A stretch of 60,783 nt of DNA. Source: a virus. Below the pieces are notes generated by a model. It saw only the letters and a program-made list of their open reading frames with translations, ran no database searches and had not been told where the DNA came from. The stretch's first letter is position 1; every line of letters begins with the position of its first letter. This document shows, piece by piece, positions 1-6,940 of this stretch. The translations under genes were made by a program, and so were the position numbers. The DNA lies in the IMG/VR virus record IMGVR_UViG_3300042922_000610, positions 1-60,783 of that record, one strand, 5' to 3'.

Positions 1-33
1 GCCCCTATCCCTAACCGGATAGGGGCTTTTTTT
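1..33 (+). terminator. Intrinsic terminator at the end of the late/lysis operon
   Basis: A perfect 10-bp stem, GCCCCTATCC (1-10) with GGATAGGGGC (17-26), has a 6-nt loop and is followed by seven T. On the circle it lies about 40 bp after the last lysis gene and just before the next operator-promoter, so it separates late transcription from the accessory unit. Confidence 0.92.
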
Positions 34-42
34 GTTTGCGCC

Positions 43-71
43 TTGACAAATTTGTAAAAACAGACTAATGT
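43..71 (+). promoter_or_regulatory. Operator-promoter 1: TTGACA -35 fused to ACAAATTTGT
   Basis: TTGACA (43-48) and TAATGT (66-71) are spaced 17 bp, as in a sigma-70-type promoter. The palindrome ACAAATTTGT (46-55) overlaps the -35 box, so a bound repressor would block RNA polymerase. The same arrangement recurs at 1546, 25808, 25950 and 34287, and the palindrome also at 15634 and 14951. It drives the GIY-YIG gene at 101. Confidence 0.85.
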
Positions 72-100
72 TTTTGTCCTTTTATCTTCGGGTTGGCTCC

Positions 101-604
101 ATGAAATTTACAAAACAGCGAGGCGGCGCACCGGTCGCCGCGAACGATAACAGCGAGTTTCGTTTCTACGTTTATGCGTGGCTCCATCCAGACGGCCGTC
201 CCTTCTATGTCGGGAAAGGCAGTGGTCGGCGCGACACGCAACCTAAAAGCGGCAACCGTATCTTCAATGGCACTGTCGCGAAAATACGCAAAGAAGGCGG
301 CGAGCCTACAGTTGTTCGCTGGCATGAGGGACTGCGCGAGGTGGATGCTCACCGCCTGGAGGTGGCGTATATCAAACTATTTGGCCGGAGGAACAACAGT
401 ACGGGTGTATTGGCAAATCTTACGGACGGCGGTGAGGGATCGAGCGGAGCTGTTGTTGGAAGTGAAACGCGAGCCAAGATGAGTTCCGCCCAACTGGGCC
501 GGACGCACAGCCCAGAAACTCGCGCCAAGATCGGTGAGGCGAATAGCCGTAGGACGCAAACCCCAGAGACTAGGGCAAAGATCAGCGAAGCGAGACGCGG
601 ATAG
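101..604 (+). CDS. GIY-YIG homing endonuclease, N-terminal part (truncated by amber codon)
   Basis: Residues about 20-45 carry a GIY-YIG nuclease signature (FYVYAWLHPDGRPFYVGKGS). NUMOD3-type DNA-binding repeats follow (ETRAKMSSAQLGR, ETRAKIGEANS, ETRAKISEARRG). This is the domain order of phage homing endonucleases related to I-TevI and Seg, which nick or cut double-stranded DNA at a cognate site. ATG 101 is chosen because an upstream ATG at 68 lies inside the -10 box; no strong Shine-Dalgarno is visible. Translation stops at TAG 602-604, yet the same frame stays open to 937 and continues with another NUMOD3 repeat and an AP2 domain. The gene is probably a recently broken longer enzyme. It has its own operator-promoter. 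Confidence 0.85.
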   Translation: MKFTKQRGGAPVAANDNSEFRFYVYAWLHPDGRPFYVGKGSGRRDTQPKSGNRIFNGTVAKIRKEGGEPTVVRWHEGLREVDAHRLEVAYIKLFGRRNNSTGVLANLTDGGEGSSGAVVGSETRAKMSSAQLGRTHSPETRAKIGEANSRRTQTPETRAKISEARRG

Positions 605-646
605 AGGAATTCTAATTTTGGCAAGCCGATTAGTCCGGAACTTCGC

Positions 647-937
647 TTGAGGATTATTGAGTCGAATCGGACTAGGGAAGTTAGCGAGGAAACGCGAGCC
701 AAGATTAGCGAAGCTAACCGCATGGCACCGCCTAGAAACGAGTTCAAGGGCGTTCGAGCGTTCCACAATAAATGGCGCGCATCCGTTACTGTCGACGGAG
801 AGCACCGCCACTTAGGCACCTACTCTACGCCTGAAGAAGCCGCTCGCGCCTATGACAGGGCAGCCATTGAGGCATGGGGGCTCGGCAATTGCTACCTGAA
901 TTTCGGCATGACCGAAGTTAACGCCAGCCGCGCATAA
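647..937 (+). CDS. NUMOD3-AP2 tail of the split GIY-YIG homing gene
   Basis: This is in the same frame as the GIY-YIG gene and separated from it only by TAG 602-604. Bases 605-646 also translate into NUMOD3-like sequence (NSNFGKPISPE). The product holds one NUMOD3 repeat (SEETRAKISEANR) and an AP2/ERF-like DNA-binding domain (FKGVRAFHNKWRASVTVDG, then HLGTYSTPEEAARAYD). A TTG at 647 or an ATG at 722 could start a separate DNA-binding protein, but neither has a convincing ribosome site. It is most simply the C-terminal half of a pseudogene, or a product made by amber readthrough. Confidence 0.6.
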   Translation: MRIIESNRTREVSEETRAKISEANRMAPPRNEFKGVRAFHNKWRASVTVDGEHRHLGTYSTPEEAARAYDRAAIEAWGLGNCYLNFGMTEVNASRA

Positions 938-948
938 CGTGGCGAACC

Positions 949-1188
949 TTAATCGGTTGCGGGCCTTTTTTTATTGCTCGCTTTCGGGCGTGGCGGATTG
1001 TCGTATATTTTTTTGAACCTTGGACGCGGCTCTTTCGGGGCTGGCGTCACCTCCTCCAGACATTTTTCGTGCAGCGTGACTGGATATTCGTAGCCGCGAA
1101 TCCAGATGGTCACGAAGCCATTCGTACCGATGCGCGACACCTCACCCTCGACTTTGACGCGGTCGCCCTTCGCAATCTTCCTCGGCAT
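949..1188 (-). CDS. Small SH3/KOW-like protein of unknown function
   Basis: A 79-residue basic protein. The first half is a short beta-rich segment (KGDRVKVEGEVSRIGTNGFV) like a KOW or SH3 barrel; the tail is rich in Lys, Arg and Pro. It starts at an ATG preceded by a clear GGAGGAG site. It runs against the flanking genes and ends 12 bp from the AP2 fragment. Such small beta-barrels often bind nucleic acid, but that is inference. Confidence 0.6.
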   Translation of the reverse strand: MPRKIAKGDRVKVEGEVSRIGTNGFVTIWIRGYEYPVTLHEKCLEEVTPAPKEPRPRFKKIYDNPPRPKASNKKRPATD

Positions 1189-1263
1189 GTTCCTCCTCCG
1201 TTTTCACGACTATAACGCACGAGCCTATTGTTCTTGATTTGTTCATGCAATAATTAGCCTATC

Positions 1264-1530
1264 ATGGTAGAAACGATCGGCGAGGCATTCAGTCTAGGTT
1301 GGAAGCTGACAGCGCGGTGCGCCTACGGCACCCGCGAAGGCTTGAAGTCGGTGCGGCGGTGCACGTGGACCTACGATCTCGACATGCTCACGCTCGTGTC
1401 GACGCGCGGGCGCGACTTTCCTCTGGCTCTTTTGGCCAGCCGCTTGCGCTGTCCGCGGTGCGGCTCGCGTTCGGTTTCCGTGGTGTTCATTCCGCCAGGC
1501 GAGAACGATAGGCGGCGCGGGGCTGCGTAG
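1264..1530 (+). CDS. Conserved rhizobial-type zinc-ribbon protein
   Basis: 88 residues. The middle (RGRDFPLALLASRLRCPRC) and the CPRCGSRSV zinc knuckle near the C-terminus resemble a small protein family I associate with Rhizobiales genomes and phages. Only one Cys pair is visible, plus Cys 19 and Cys 33. Function is unknown. It ends just before operator-promoter 2. Confidence 0.65.
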   Translation: MVETIGEAFSLGWKLTARCAYGTREGLKSVRRCTWTYDLDMLTLVSTRGRDFPLALLASRLRCPRCGSRSVSVVFIPPGENDRRRGAA

Positions 1531-1545
1531 CGTCGATAATAAACC

Positions 1546-1574
1546 TTGACAAATTTGTAGAACTGACATAAGGT
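1546..1574 (+). promoter_or_regulatory. Operator-promoter 2: start of the accessory operon
   Basis: TTGACA (1546-1551), 17-bp spacer, TAAGGT (1569-1574). The palindrome ACAAATTTGT (1549-1558) overlaps the -35 box. It reads into the protease and the roughly 7.4-kb rightward operon ending at the terminator near 9067. Confidence 0.85.
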
Positions 1575-1587
1575 GCAGATACCACAT

Positions 1588-1639
1588 CCGCACGGCTACC
1601 AACCATGCGGCACCACCACCACAGCAAGAGGAGACCGGC
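1588..1639 (+). promoter_or_regulatory. Hairpin leader and SD of the protease gene
   Basis: CCGCA (1588-1592) pairs with TGCGG (1606-1610), with GG/CC continuing after one mismatch, around a CTACCAA loop. CACCACCACCAC and AAGAGGAGAC follow, then ATG 1640. It is one of ten leaders in this genome with an ACC-containing loop upstream of an AGAGGAGAC ribosome site. No T-run follows, so it is not a terminator. Confidence 0.6.
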
Positions 1640-2281
1640 ATGAGAAGATACCTATACGCCTTCCTCGCATTCATCGTTTTTGCCGCCACTGCGGCATACT
1701 CCACCAACGCCGGAAGCGTTGCTCCGCCGGCGGCAAACTCCGTCGTCAAGATCCAACGTCCAGACAGCCACGGCTCCGGCGTTCACATCGGCAACGGCTC
1801 GTTTCTGACAGCTTGGCACGTCGTCAAGGACGCAAAAACCGTGTCGATCAAGACCAGCGACGGCAAGACCGTCGGCGCGAAAGTGCTCTGGTTCGCTGAG
1901 GAATACGACATCGCCATGCTGAGCGCTGACGGCGCCGGTATCTCTTCCTCTCCGCTTACCTGCCGTGCCGCCAATGACGACGAGCCTATCGTGGCGAAGG
2001 GCAATCCGCTCGCGCTCGAGTTCGTTTCCGCATACGGCCACATCAGCGGCAAGGCCCGAAAGACGGGGCCGTGGGCGTCCGTCTATATCACCGACATCAC
2101 GACAGTTATGGGGATGTCAGGTGGCGGCGTCTTTGACGCTGCTGGCAACGTGCTCGGCATCAACGTCGGCGTTGCGGCCGCACCGATGAAGGTCAGCGGT
2201 GGATGGGTGCCGTCGATTACGGGATTCGGCATGGTCGTGCCGTCGGCTGACGTGTGCAAGTTGCTGGCGAGGGCGGCATGA
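1640..2281 (+). CDS. Secreted trypsin-like serine protease (S1 family)
   Basis: 213 residues. An N-terminal signal peptide (residues 1 to about 25, cleavage near NAG) is followed by a chymotrypsin-fold protease with the full triad: His60 in TAWHVV, Asp90 in YDIAML and Ser160 in GMSGGG. The oxyanion motif is GxSGGG where GxSGGP/S is usual. It should act in the periplasm or outside the cell on an unknown substrate. It is the first gene after operator-promoter 2 and overlaps the ExbB-like gene by 4 bp, so the two are translationally coupled. Phage structural proteases have a different fold, so a role in lysogeny, envelope modification or exclusion is more likely; this is inference. Confidence 0.85.
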   Translation: MRRYLYAFLAFIVFAATAAYSTNAGSVAPPAANSVVKIQRPDSHGSGVHIGNGSFLTAWHVVKDAKTVSIKTSDGKTVGAKVLWFAEEYDIAMLSADGAGISSSPLTCRAANDDEPIVAKGNPLALEFVSAYGHISGKARKTGPWASVYITDITTVMGMSGGGVFDAAGNVLGINVGVAAAPMKVSGGWVPSITGFGMVVPSADVCKLLARAA

Positions 2282-2700
2282 ACACCACCCTCGCCAAACT
2301 CACCATCCTCAACACCTGCTGGGCCGCACTCGTCGTCTGGGCATCGTTCATGGGGTATGTCACGTTCGTTTTCGAACATGATATCTCCCGCCTCAGCTAC
2401 GTCATCACGGCAGTCTTTGCCGCAGCTCTTCTGGCCGCATTCGCGGGCCGCACGGCGCACCTTCACCGAACCGAAGTCTGGCTCGTGACGCTCGGCCTGA
2501 TCGGCAACGTCATCGGCTTCATCATCGCCTTACAGGAGATCGACACAGGCTCGCTCGGCACGGCGGACGGCGTGCAGCGCGTTGCCGCCAGCTTGTTGGC
2601 TGGCATGGGCGTCGCGTTCTGCTCGACGCTAGTGGGCGCTGTGGCCGCACTCTGGACGTCCACGGTTGCGTGGGTGCTCGGCGTTGAGGAGGTGGCGTGA
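2278..2700 (+). CDS. MotA/TolQ/ExbB-like membrane protein
   Basis: 140 residues with about four hydrophobic segments (5-31, 39-60, 67-87, 105-135). The last two match the conserved core of proton-channel stators: a GLIGNVIGFIIAL segment, then LLAGMGVAFCSTLVGAVAAL. Full TolQ or ExbB proteins are about 230-250 residues with a large cytoplasmic loop; this protein lacks the loop and tail. Its ATGA overlap with the protease and the nearby one-helix DLWV protein at 2897 suggest it forms an ion-driven inner-membrane complex. I recall similar short ExbB-like plus DLWV pairs in other phages and alphaproteobacteria, without a known function. Confidence 0.75.
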   Translation: MNTTLAKLTILNTCWAALVVWASFMGYVTFVFEHDISRLSYVITAVFAAALLAAFAGRTAHLHRTEVWLVTLGLIGNVIGFIIALQEIDTGSLGTADGVQRVAASLLAGMGVAFCSTLVGAVAALWTSTVAWVLGVEEVA

Positions 2701-2900
2701 TGCTGCATTACTACCTCTTCAGTTTCGCCCTGAGTGACGGCGGCTTTGCCCGCGTCACCATGGGATGGGATGATCTGCCTGTAACGGAGAGCAAACTCAG
2801 GGAAGCGCGCGATGCCGCCATCGGGCATAAAAACGCTTCGGCATGCCCGCTAGCGGTCAGCTACCTTGGCTGCATGACGCCTTCGCAGGCCACGTCATGA
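2700..2900 (+). CDS. Small protein between the ExbB-like and DLWV genes
   Basis: 66 residues, no membrane helix or recognised domain. It starts at ATG 2700, overlapping the previous stop (TGATG), and overlaps the next gene by 4 bp, so all three are translated as a unit. Two Cys lie near the C-terminus. Function unknown. Confidence 0.6.
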   Translation: MLHYYLFSFALSDGGFARVTMGWDDLPVTESKLREARDAAIGHKNASACPLAVSYLGCMTPSQATS

Positions 2901-3445
2901 ACGGCGTCCTCTTTCGTGACCTGCTCATGAACATGCTGTTGGGCTTGGTGGCGATCGTCGTCATCACGCTCTCGAGCATCAACCCCAAAGCCGAAGCCGC
3001 CGACCCCATCGACCCGCCGGGCAACCTCGTCGCGTCAATAGCATGGCCAGCAGGATCGATCGACGTCGATCTCTGGGTCGGCCACAGCGACGAGGCGGTC
3101 GGTTTTCGCTTCAAGAGCGGAAAGGTCTGGTCCTTGCTGAGGGACGATCTCGGTATCGCGAACGACAGCACGTCTTTGAACTTCGAATCCGCATTCACGC
3201 GAGGCCTGCCAGACGGCGAATACGTCATCAACGTTCGCTGTTACGGCTGCGCCGGCAAGGTGCCGGTTCCCGTCAATGTCGAGGTGCGGCTAGCCGAGGG
3301 AGGCATGATTTACCGCGATGTCATCGAGCTCGTCGCCGATAAGCAGGAGCGCACAGCCGTTCGGTTTCGGATGCGCGACGGCAAGGTCGTCGCGGGTTCG
3401 GAGTCGAGTGTTTTGAAGATGTTGAGCAATAAGGGGGAGAAGTGA
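2897..3445 (+). CDS. One-helix membrane protein with DLWV domain (ExbD/TolR-position partner)
   Basis: 182 residues. A short cytoplasmic start is followed by one membrane helix (about 12-30, LLGLVAIVVITL) and a periplasmic domain. The domain has the hallmarks IAWPAGSIDVDLWVG, RDDLGIANDS and PDGEYVINVRCYG, a pattern I know from proteins paired with ExbB-like channels. Topology (one helix plus periplasmic domain) matches ExbD/TolR/MotB, but the periplasmic domain is unrelated to a peptidoglycan-binding OmpA domain. With the product of 2278 it probably forms a stator-like complex that transmits force or signals across the periplasm; that is inference. Confidence 0.7.
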   Translation: MNGVLFRDLLMNMLLGLVAIVVITLSSINPKAEAADPIDPPGNLVASIAWPAGSIDVDLWVGHSDEAVGFRFKSGKVWSLLRDDLGIANDSTSLNFESAFTRGLPDGEYVINVRCYGCAGKVPVPVNVEVRLAEGGMIYRDVIELVADKQERTAVRFRMRDGKVVAGSESSVLKMLSNKGEK

Positions 3446-3657
3446 TGGCACACATAAAAATAGAGTGGCTGACCGATTACAGCGATTGCGAGACGTGCGG
3501 CGGCAACTACGCAGATGGCGCACGCGTCACAATAGACGGCGCCGTTGCTCTCGACCTTGAGCCAGTCGCGCATTGCTACGGCGGCCAGCATTACGGCGAG
3601 CGCGACGTGTTCAAGCGCGTTCTCGAACATCTTGGCCATACGGTGGAGGTGGAGTGA
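3445..3657 (+). CDS. Small conserved hypothetical protein
   Basis: 70 residues with a CETCGG motif near residue 13 and two His in the middle. It starts at ATG 3445, overlapping the preceding stop, after a GGGGGAG ribosome site. A GTG at 3442 is an alternative. It belongs to the envelope cassette by position; no function is recognised. Confidence 0.6.
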   Translation: MAHIKIEWLTDYSDCETCGGNYADGARVTIDGAVALDLEPVAHCYGGQHYGERDVFKRVLEHLGHTVEVE

Positions 3658-3827
3658 TGGAAGTCACCAATAGATTTATCGCTGGCGCAGCGCTCGGCTC
3701 CATTCTTACAGCGGCTGCTGGAGCGGTGGCCGCGTCATTCGGAATGGGTTCGGTAAATGGCATTGTGGTGGCGGCCTTCGTCGGAGTCGTTGCTGGCGCG
3801 GCTAGCGTTGTCGGTGGTGCCATATGA
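3657..3827 (+). CDS. Tiny two-helix membrane protein
   Basis: 56 residues, almost entirely two hydrophobic segments rich in Gly and Ala (AGAALGSILTAAAGAVAA and GIVVAAFVGVVAGAASVVGG). It resembles a holin or glycine-zipper protein in shape, but the lysis genes are far away at 59 kb. It overlaps both neighbours, so it is part of the same coupled cassette. Confidence 0.6.
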   Translation: MEVTNRFIAGAALGSILTAAAGAVAASFGMGSVNGIVVAAFVGVVAGAASVVGGAI

Positions 3828-4255
3828 CCCCCGCCATCACACTCTGGCTAGCCTTCGTGCTAGCGGCCGGCACCATCTGCTGGTTCGCACCGCGCACCGC
3901 GTATCCCTTCGTGATCGTCGCTGCCCTCTGCCTGCCGGCAAGCTTCACGACGCTCGGCCACGCAACGCCATACGCGCCGCCACCCGGCCACTACACGGTC
4001 CTCGGTGCGCGCATCGACGTTGACGTTGCCATCTGGGTGCTGCTCGACGACGGGCAGGGCGGAGCGCCGCGGTACTACAAGCTGCCCTATTCGACCGCCA
4101 CGGCAAACAAACTGCAGAAGGCGCAGGACATGGCCGTGGGCAACGGCGGCACGGTTGGTGCGCAGATCGGCGAAGACGGCTCGCCAGGCTTCGCCGAAGA
4201 AGGCGGGCAGTCGGAAGAACCGAAGCAGGTTGAAACGCCGATGTTAGCGCCATGA
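3824..4255 (+). CDS. Membrane-anchored protein of the envelope cassette
   Basis: 143 residues. Two hydrophobic segments lie at about 5-20 and 26-45, followed by a soluble domain (TPYAPPPGHYTVLGARIDVD) and a Gly/Glu-rich tail. It starts in an ATGA overlap with the previous gene. No family is recognised; the topology suggests the soluble part is held at the membrane. Confidence 0.65.
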   Translation: MTPAITLWLAFVLAAGTICWFAPRTAYPFVIVAALCLPASFTTLGHATPYAPPPGHYTVLGARIDVDVAIWVLLDDGQGGAPRYYKLPYSTATANKLQKAQDMAVGNGGTVGAQIGEDGSPGFAEEGGQSEEPKQVETPMLAP

Positions 4256-4368
4256 CAGAGCTCGGCTGGCAATTCTTGGAAATAGCGATATGGGCGACGC
4301 TGGGCTTCGGCGTCATCTGCGGCGTCTGCGCCTACGGGCTTTATCGGCTTGGGCCGGAGGAGGATTGA
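4252..4368 (+). CDS. 38-residue single-helix membrane peptide
   Basis: The reading frame starts at ATG 4252, overlapping the previous gene by 4 bp (ATGA), and ends at TGA 4366. The product has one hydrophobic helix (IAIWATLGFGVICGVCAYGL) and a short acidic tail (GPEED). The ATGA overlap and tight spacing to the gene at 4372 support expression. It is the last membrane protein of the cassette. Confidence 0.55.
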   Translation: MTELGWQFLEIAIWATLGFGVICGVCAYGLYRLGPEED

Positions 4369-4371
4369 GGG

Positions 4372-4737
4372 ATGGTAAGACACGGTGAAGCACCATTTCT
4401 GGAATGCAGCAGCAGAGGCGACCGACGGTTCTCCGCATTCTACGCACGCATACGCTCGCGTGAAAACAGGAGCATTGAAGACATCTATCAGGCGGCCAAG
4501 GTCTTCGAGGACGGCAAAACCGGCCTTGACTGGCTATCCGCAAAAGGCAAGCGGGCCGTGAACATGGACGAGGTGCGGGCTCTGTATTCGCGCCTTTGGG
4601 ATGAGTACATCGGCGAAAATCCTGCGCTTCTCAGCGTCATTCGGGCCGCATCCGGCCTCTCCGATGTGTTCGGTCAGGCAGGCAATGCGTGCCAAGCGAC
4701 TGAGCTTTGGCGGATTCGAAATATGGAGCAAGCATGA
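4372..4737 (+). CDS. Conserved phage protein (RFSAFYAR...GLSDVFGQ family)
   Basis: 121 residues with well-defined conserved blocks (FSAFYARIRS, YQAAKVFEDG, AKGKRAVNMDEV, ATELWRIRNM) that I recognise from many tailed phages without an assigned role. A GGAGGA site lies just upstream. It overlaps the metallophosphoesterase by 4 bp, a neighbour that may be functionally linked. Confidence 0.7.
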   Translation: MVRHGEAPFLECSSRGDRRFSAFYARIRSRENRSIEDIYQAAKVFEDGKTGLDWLSAKGKRAVNMDEVRALYSRLWDEYIGENPALLSVIRAASGLSDVFGQAGNACQATELWRIRNMEQA

Positions 4738-6005
4738 CCACCCTCACACAAGAAGAACTTCTCCGCAGAGCGGACGCCTACCGCGAGCACGGCAGCTATA
4801 AGAAGGCCGCCAAGGCGCTCGGCATCGGCAAGTCCGCCCTGCAGGAGTGCCTGACCAAGGCGGCTGAGCAAGGCAGGCTCGGAACGGATCCGGTACTTCC
4901 TGGCTATGCCATAAAGAGCATCGCCAGCAAGACGGCCGATGGCGCATGGGTGAAGCAGACGAAGGCGGCGGGCGAAGTGTTCGAAATGCCGGAAGGGTTT
5001 GCCCACAAGCGCATTTCCAACCTTTCGGACGGGCAGGGCCGCACGATCGCGCGCTGGGATATCGTCGAGAAAGACAAGGAGCAGCAACTTGCTGCCATGA
5101 AGGCGGCTGTCGAGGCGTTCAAGGACGAACTGCCGCGCGAGGCACCTGTGGCTCGGATTGCCCGCGCCAACGTCGACCTTCTGAACTTCTATGCCCTGAC
5201 CGATGCGCACTTTGGAGCGCTGTCATGGGCTGAAGAAACGGGAGCGGACTGGGACTTGGGCATCGCCGAAAACTGCGTCACCGACTGGTTCGCTGCCGCC
5301 ATCGACCTTGCTCCCGCGGCATTCACCGGCGTCCTGGCGCAGATGGGCGACCTGGCACACTACGACGGCATGGAGAGCAAGACGCCGACGAGCGGCCACA
5401 TCCTTGACGCCGATAGCAGGTTCCAGAAGGTGGTGCGCGTCATTATCCGCACCTTGCGCCGCATCGTCCGCATGATGCTCGAGAAGCACGAGCGCGTGCA
5501 CATTATCATGGCCGACGCTAACCACGATCCGGCGAGCGGGGCCTGGCTGCGCGAAATGTTCGCGGCGTTCTATGAGGATGAGCCGCGCGTGACCGTCGAT
5601 AGCTCGGCCAGCACCTACTACGTTGTCGAGCACGGCAAGACGTCGCTCTTCGTGCATCACGGCCATCGCCGGAATGTCGGCAACGTCGATTCTGTGTTCG
5701 CCGGCAAGTTCCGCGACATCTACGGTCGCACGCAGTTCTCATATGCCCACCTCGGGCACCTTCACAGCGACGAACTTAAAACCACCAACCTCATGAAGGT
5801 GGAGAGGCATGAAACGCTCGCTGCTCCTGACGCCTACGCTGCGAACGGCGGTTGGCTGTCTGGTCGGTCTGCGAAGGTCATCACATATTCGGCGCGCCAC
5901 GGCGAGGTGTCACGCCTGACGCTTTCGCCGCAGATGGTCGATGGCTGGTCTGGCCGGAAGGCTGCGAATGACAACGTGCCGGCGGCTGAGAGGAGGGCAG
6001 CGTGA
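4734..6005 (+). CDS. HTH-fused calcineurin-like metallophosphoesterase
   Basis: 423 residues. Residues about 5-45 form a helix-turn-helix (SYKKAAKALGIGKSALQECL). From about 150 the five metal-binding blocks of the metallophosphatase superfamily appear in order: TDAHFG, GDLAHYDG, a GNHD-like ANHD, HHGH, and GHLHSDE. The enzyme should be a two-metal phosphodiesterase or nuclease. HTH plus metallophosphatase proteins are common in phage early regions, and I infer a role in cutting or processing nucleic acid. The C-terminus carries the recurring ANDN peptide. ATG 4734 is chosen for the ATGA overlap with the gene before it. Confidence 0.8.
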   Translation: MTTLTQEELLRRADAYREHGSYKKAAKALGIGKSALQECLTKAAEQGRLGTDPVLPGYAIKSIASKTADGAWVKQTKAAGEVFEMPEGFAHKRISNLSDGQGRTIARWDIVEKDKEQQLAAMKAAVEAFKDELPREAPVARIARANVDLLNFYALTDAHFGALSWAEETGADWDLGIAENCVTDWFAAAIDLAPAAFTGVLAQMGDLAHYDGMESKTPTSGHILDADSRFQKVVRVIIRTLRRIVRMMLEKHERVHIIMADANHDPASGAWLREMFAAFYEDEPRVTVDSSASTYYVVEHGKTSLFVHHGHRRNVGNVDSVFAGKFRDIYGRTQFSYAHLGHLHSDELKTTNLMKVERHETLAAPDAYAANGGWLSGRSAKVITYSARHGEVSRLTLSPQMVDGWSGRKAANDNVPAAERRAA

Positions 6006-6190
6006 TCGATGTTCCTGCATACTACATGCCCATGCCCGTTGATGCTGACGGCAATGGGCCTGCGGATGAGTACGACACCGTCTCCACAATCCATCAGGTT
6101 TGGGACGCAAACTGCTTCACCGTTTGCGAAGCGCCTACCGAAGAGCTGGCGCGAATGATTGCCGAGTGCATCAACAAGCACTCCGCTTAA
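6002..6190 (+). CDS. Small acidic hypothetical protein
   Basis: 62 residues starting at GTG 6002, which overlaps the TGA of the metallophosphoesterase. The C-terminal half (EAPTEELARMIAECINKHSA) looks like an amphipathic helix. No domain recognised. Confidence 0.55.
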   Translation: MIDVPAYYMPMPVDADGNGPADEYDTVSTIHQVWDANCFTVCEAPTEELARMIAECINKHSA

Positions 6191-6200
6191 CCACCACCCT

Positions 6201-6248
6201 GCTGCCGGCCACCAACCGGCAGCAATCACCACGAAAGAGGAGACTTTC
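6201..6248 (+). promoter_or_regulatory. Hairpin leader with CCACCAA loop
   Basis: A perfect 8-bp stem, GCTGCCGG (6201-6208) with CCGGCAGC (6216-6223), closes a CCACCAA loop. It is followed by CACCACG and AAGAGGAGAC before ATG 6249. It sits inside an operon and has no T-run, so it more likely acts on translation or mRNA stability than as a terminator. Confidence 0.65.
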
Positions 6249-6461
6249 ATGAATTACGGACAGGCCATTGAGGCCATGAAGAGAGGCGGAACGGCGTGGC
6301 GAGACAGTGCGCCAGACGCGATCGTGTTTATAGCGCATCACGGCACCCCGCTGGAATATATGTCGAAGATCACGCCGGATGGACAAGCCGTATTCCAGCC
6401 GACGACGAGGGACCAACTTGCCGAAGACTGGCTCGTCTCCGACGCGGATGAGGTGGCGTGA
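6249..6461 (+). CDS. Tad2-like protein (DUF2829), candidate anti-Thoeris
   Basis: 70 residues. The layout MNYGQAIEAMKRGG ... FIAHHGTPLEYM ... TTRDQLAEDWLV matches the DUF2829 family, to which the phage anti-defence protein Tad2 belongs. Tad2 proteins sequester the cyclic ADP-ribose-type signals made by Thoeris ThsB, and this one probably binds a small nucleotide signal. Length is a little under that of described members. ATG 6249 has the strong AAGAGGAGAC site; an upstream in-frame start would read through the hairpin leader. It lies beside an HNH-AP2 gene in the accessory operon. Family assignment is by eye from the conserved N- and C-terminal blocks. Confidence 0.7.
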   Translation: MNYGQAIEAMKRGGTAWRDSAPDAIVFIAHHGTPLEYMSKITPDGQAVFQPTTRDQLAEDWLVSDADEVA

Positions 6462-6940
6462 TGGTCACGCAGGAACGGTTAAAAGAACTCCTGCACTACA
6501 ATCCCGATACGGGAGTGTTCACGCGACGGGTGTCAGTCGCGCGCGGAGGCAAGGCCGGCGACACCGTGGGCACGGTCCAAAAGAAGGGGTATGTCGTCAT
6601 CAAAATTGACGGCAAGGTGTACTACGCGCACCGCCTTGCATGGCTCTATATGACTGGCGAGTGGCCCGCCAATGAGATCGACCACAAAAACTTGGATAAA
6701 TCATTCAATGCTTGGGGCAATCTCCGGGAGGCTACCAGTTCGCAAAATGCAGCCAACCGGCTTGGGTGGAGCGCGACGGGCTTTAAGGGCGTAGCTAAGA
6801 GCGGCAGCGGGTACAGGGCGGAAATCCAGGTTAATGGCAAGCGCCGCAATTTGGGGTCTTTCCGCACACCAGAGGAGGCACACGCTGCGTACGTCGAGGC
6901 AGCAAATAACAACTTCGGAAAATTTGCGAGGGCCTCATGA
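6461..6940 (+). CDS. HNH homing endonuclease with C-terminal AP2 domain
   Basis: 159 residues. The HNH core (AHRLAWLYMTGEWPANEIDH, then LREATSSQNAANR) is followed by an AP2 domain (FKGVAKSGSGYRAEIQVNG and NLGSFRTPEEAHAAY). This is the standard free-standing phage homing endonuclease layout. ATG 6461 overlaps the previous stop and the gene overlaps the HD hydrolase by 4 bp. The AP2 part resembles that of the fragment at 647-937, so the two may share an origin. Confidence 0.85.
   Translation: MVTQERLKELLHYNPDTGVFTRRVSVARGGKAGDTVGTVQKKGYVVIKIDGKVYYAHRLAWLYMTGEWPANEIDHKNLDKSFNAWGNLREATSSQNAANRLGWSATGFKGVAKSGSGYRAEIQVNGKRRNLGSFRTPEEAHAAYVEAANNNFGKFARAS

Larger units (their letters stand above)
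1..127. repeat. Terminal direct repeat, left copy
   Basis: These 127 bases are identical to 60657-60783. The exact match and its length look like an assembly overlap from closing a circular or circularly permuted molecule, not a biological terminal repeat. The true circle would be 60,656 bp. The copy contains a terminator, an operator-promoter and the first codons of the GIY-YIG gene, so those features are continuous with the lysis end of the genome. Confidence 0.93.
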
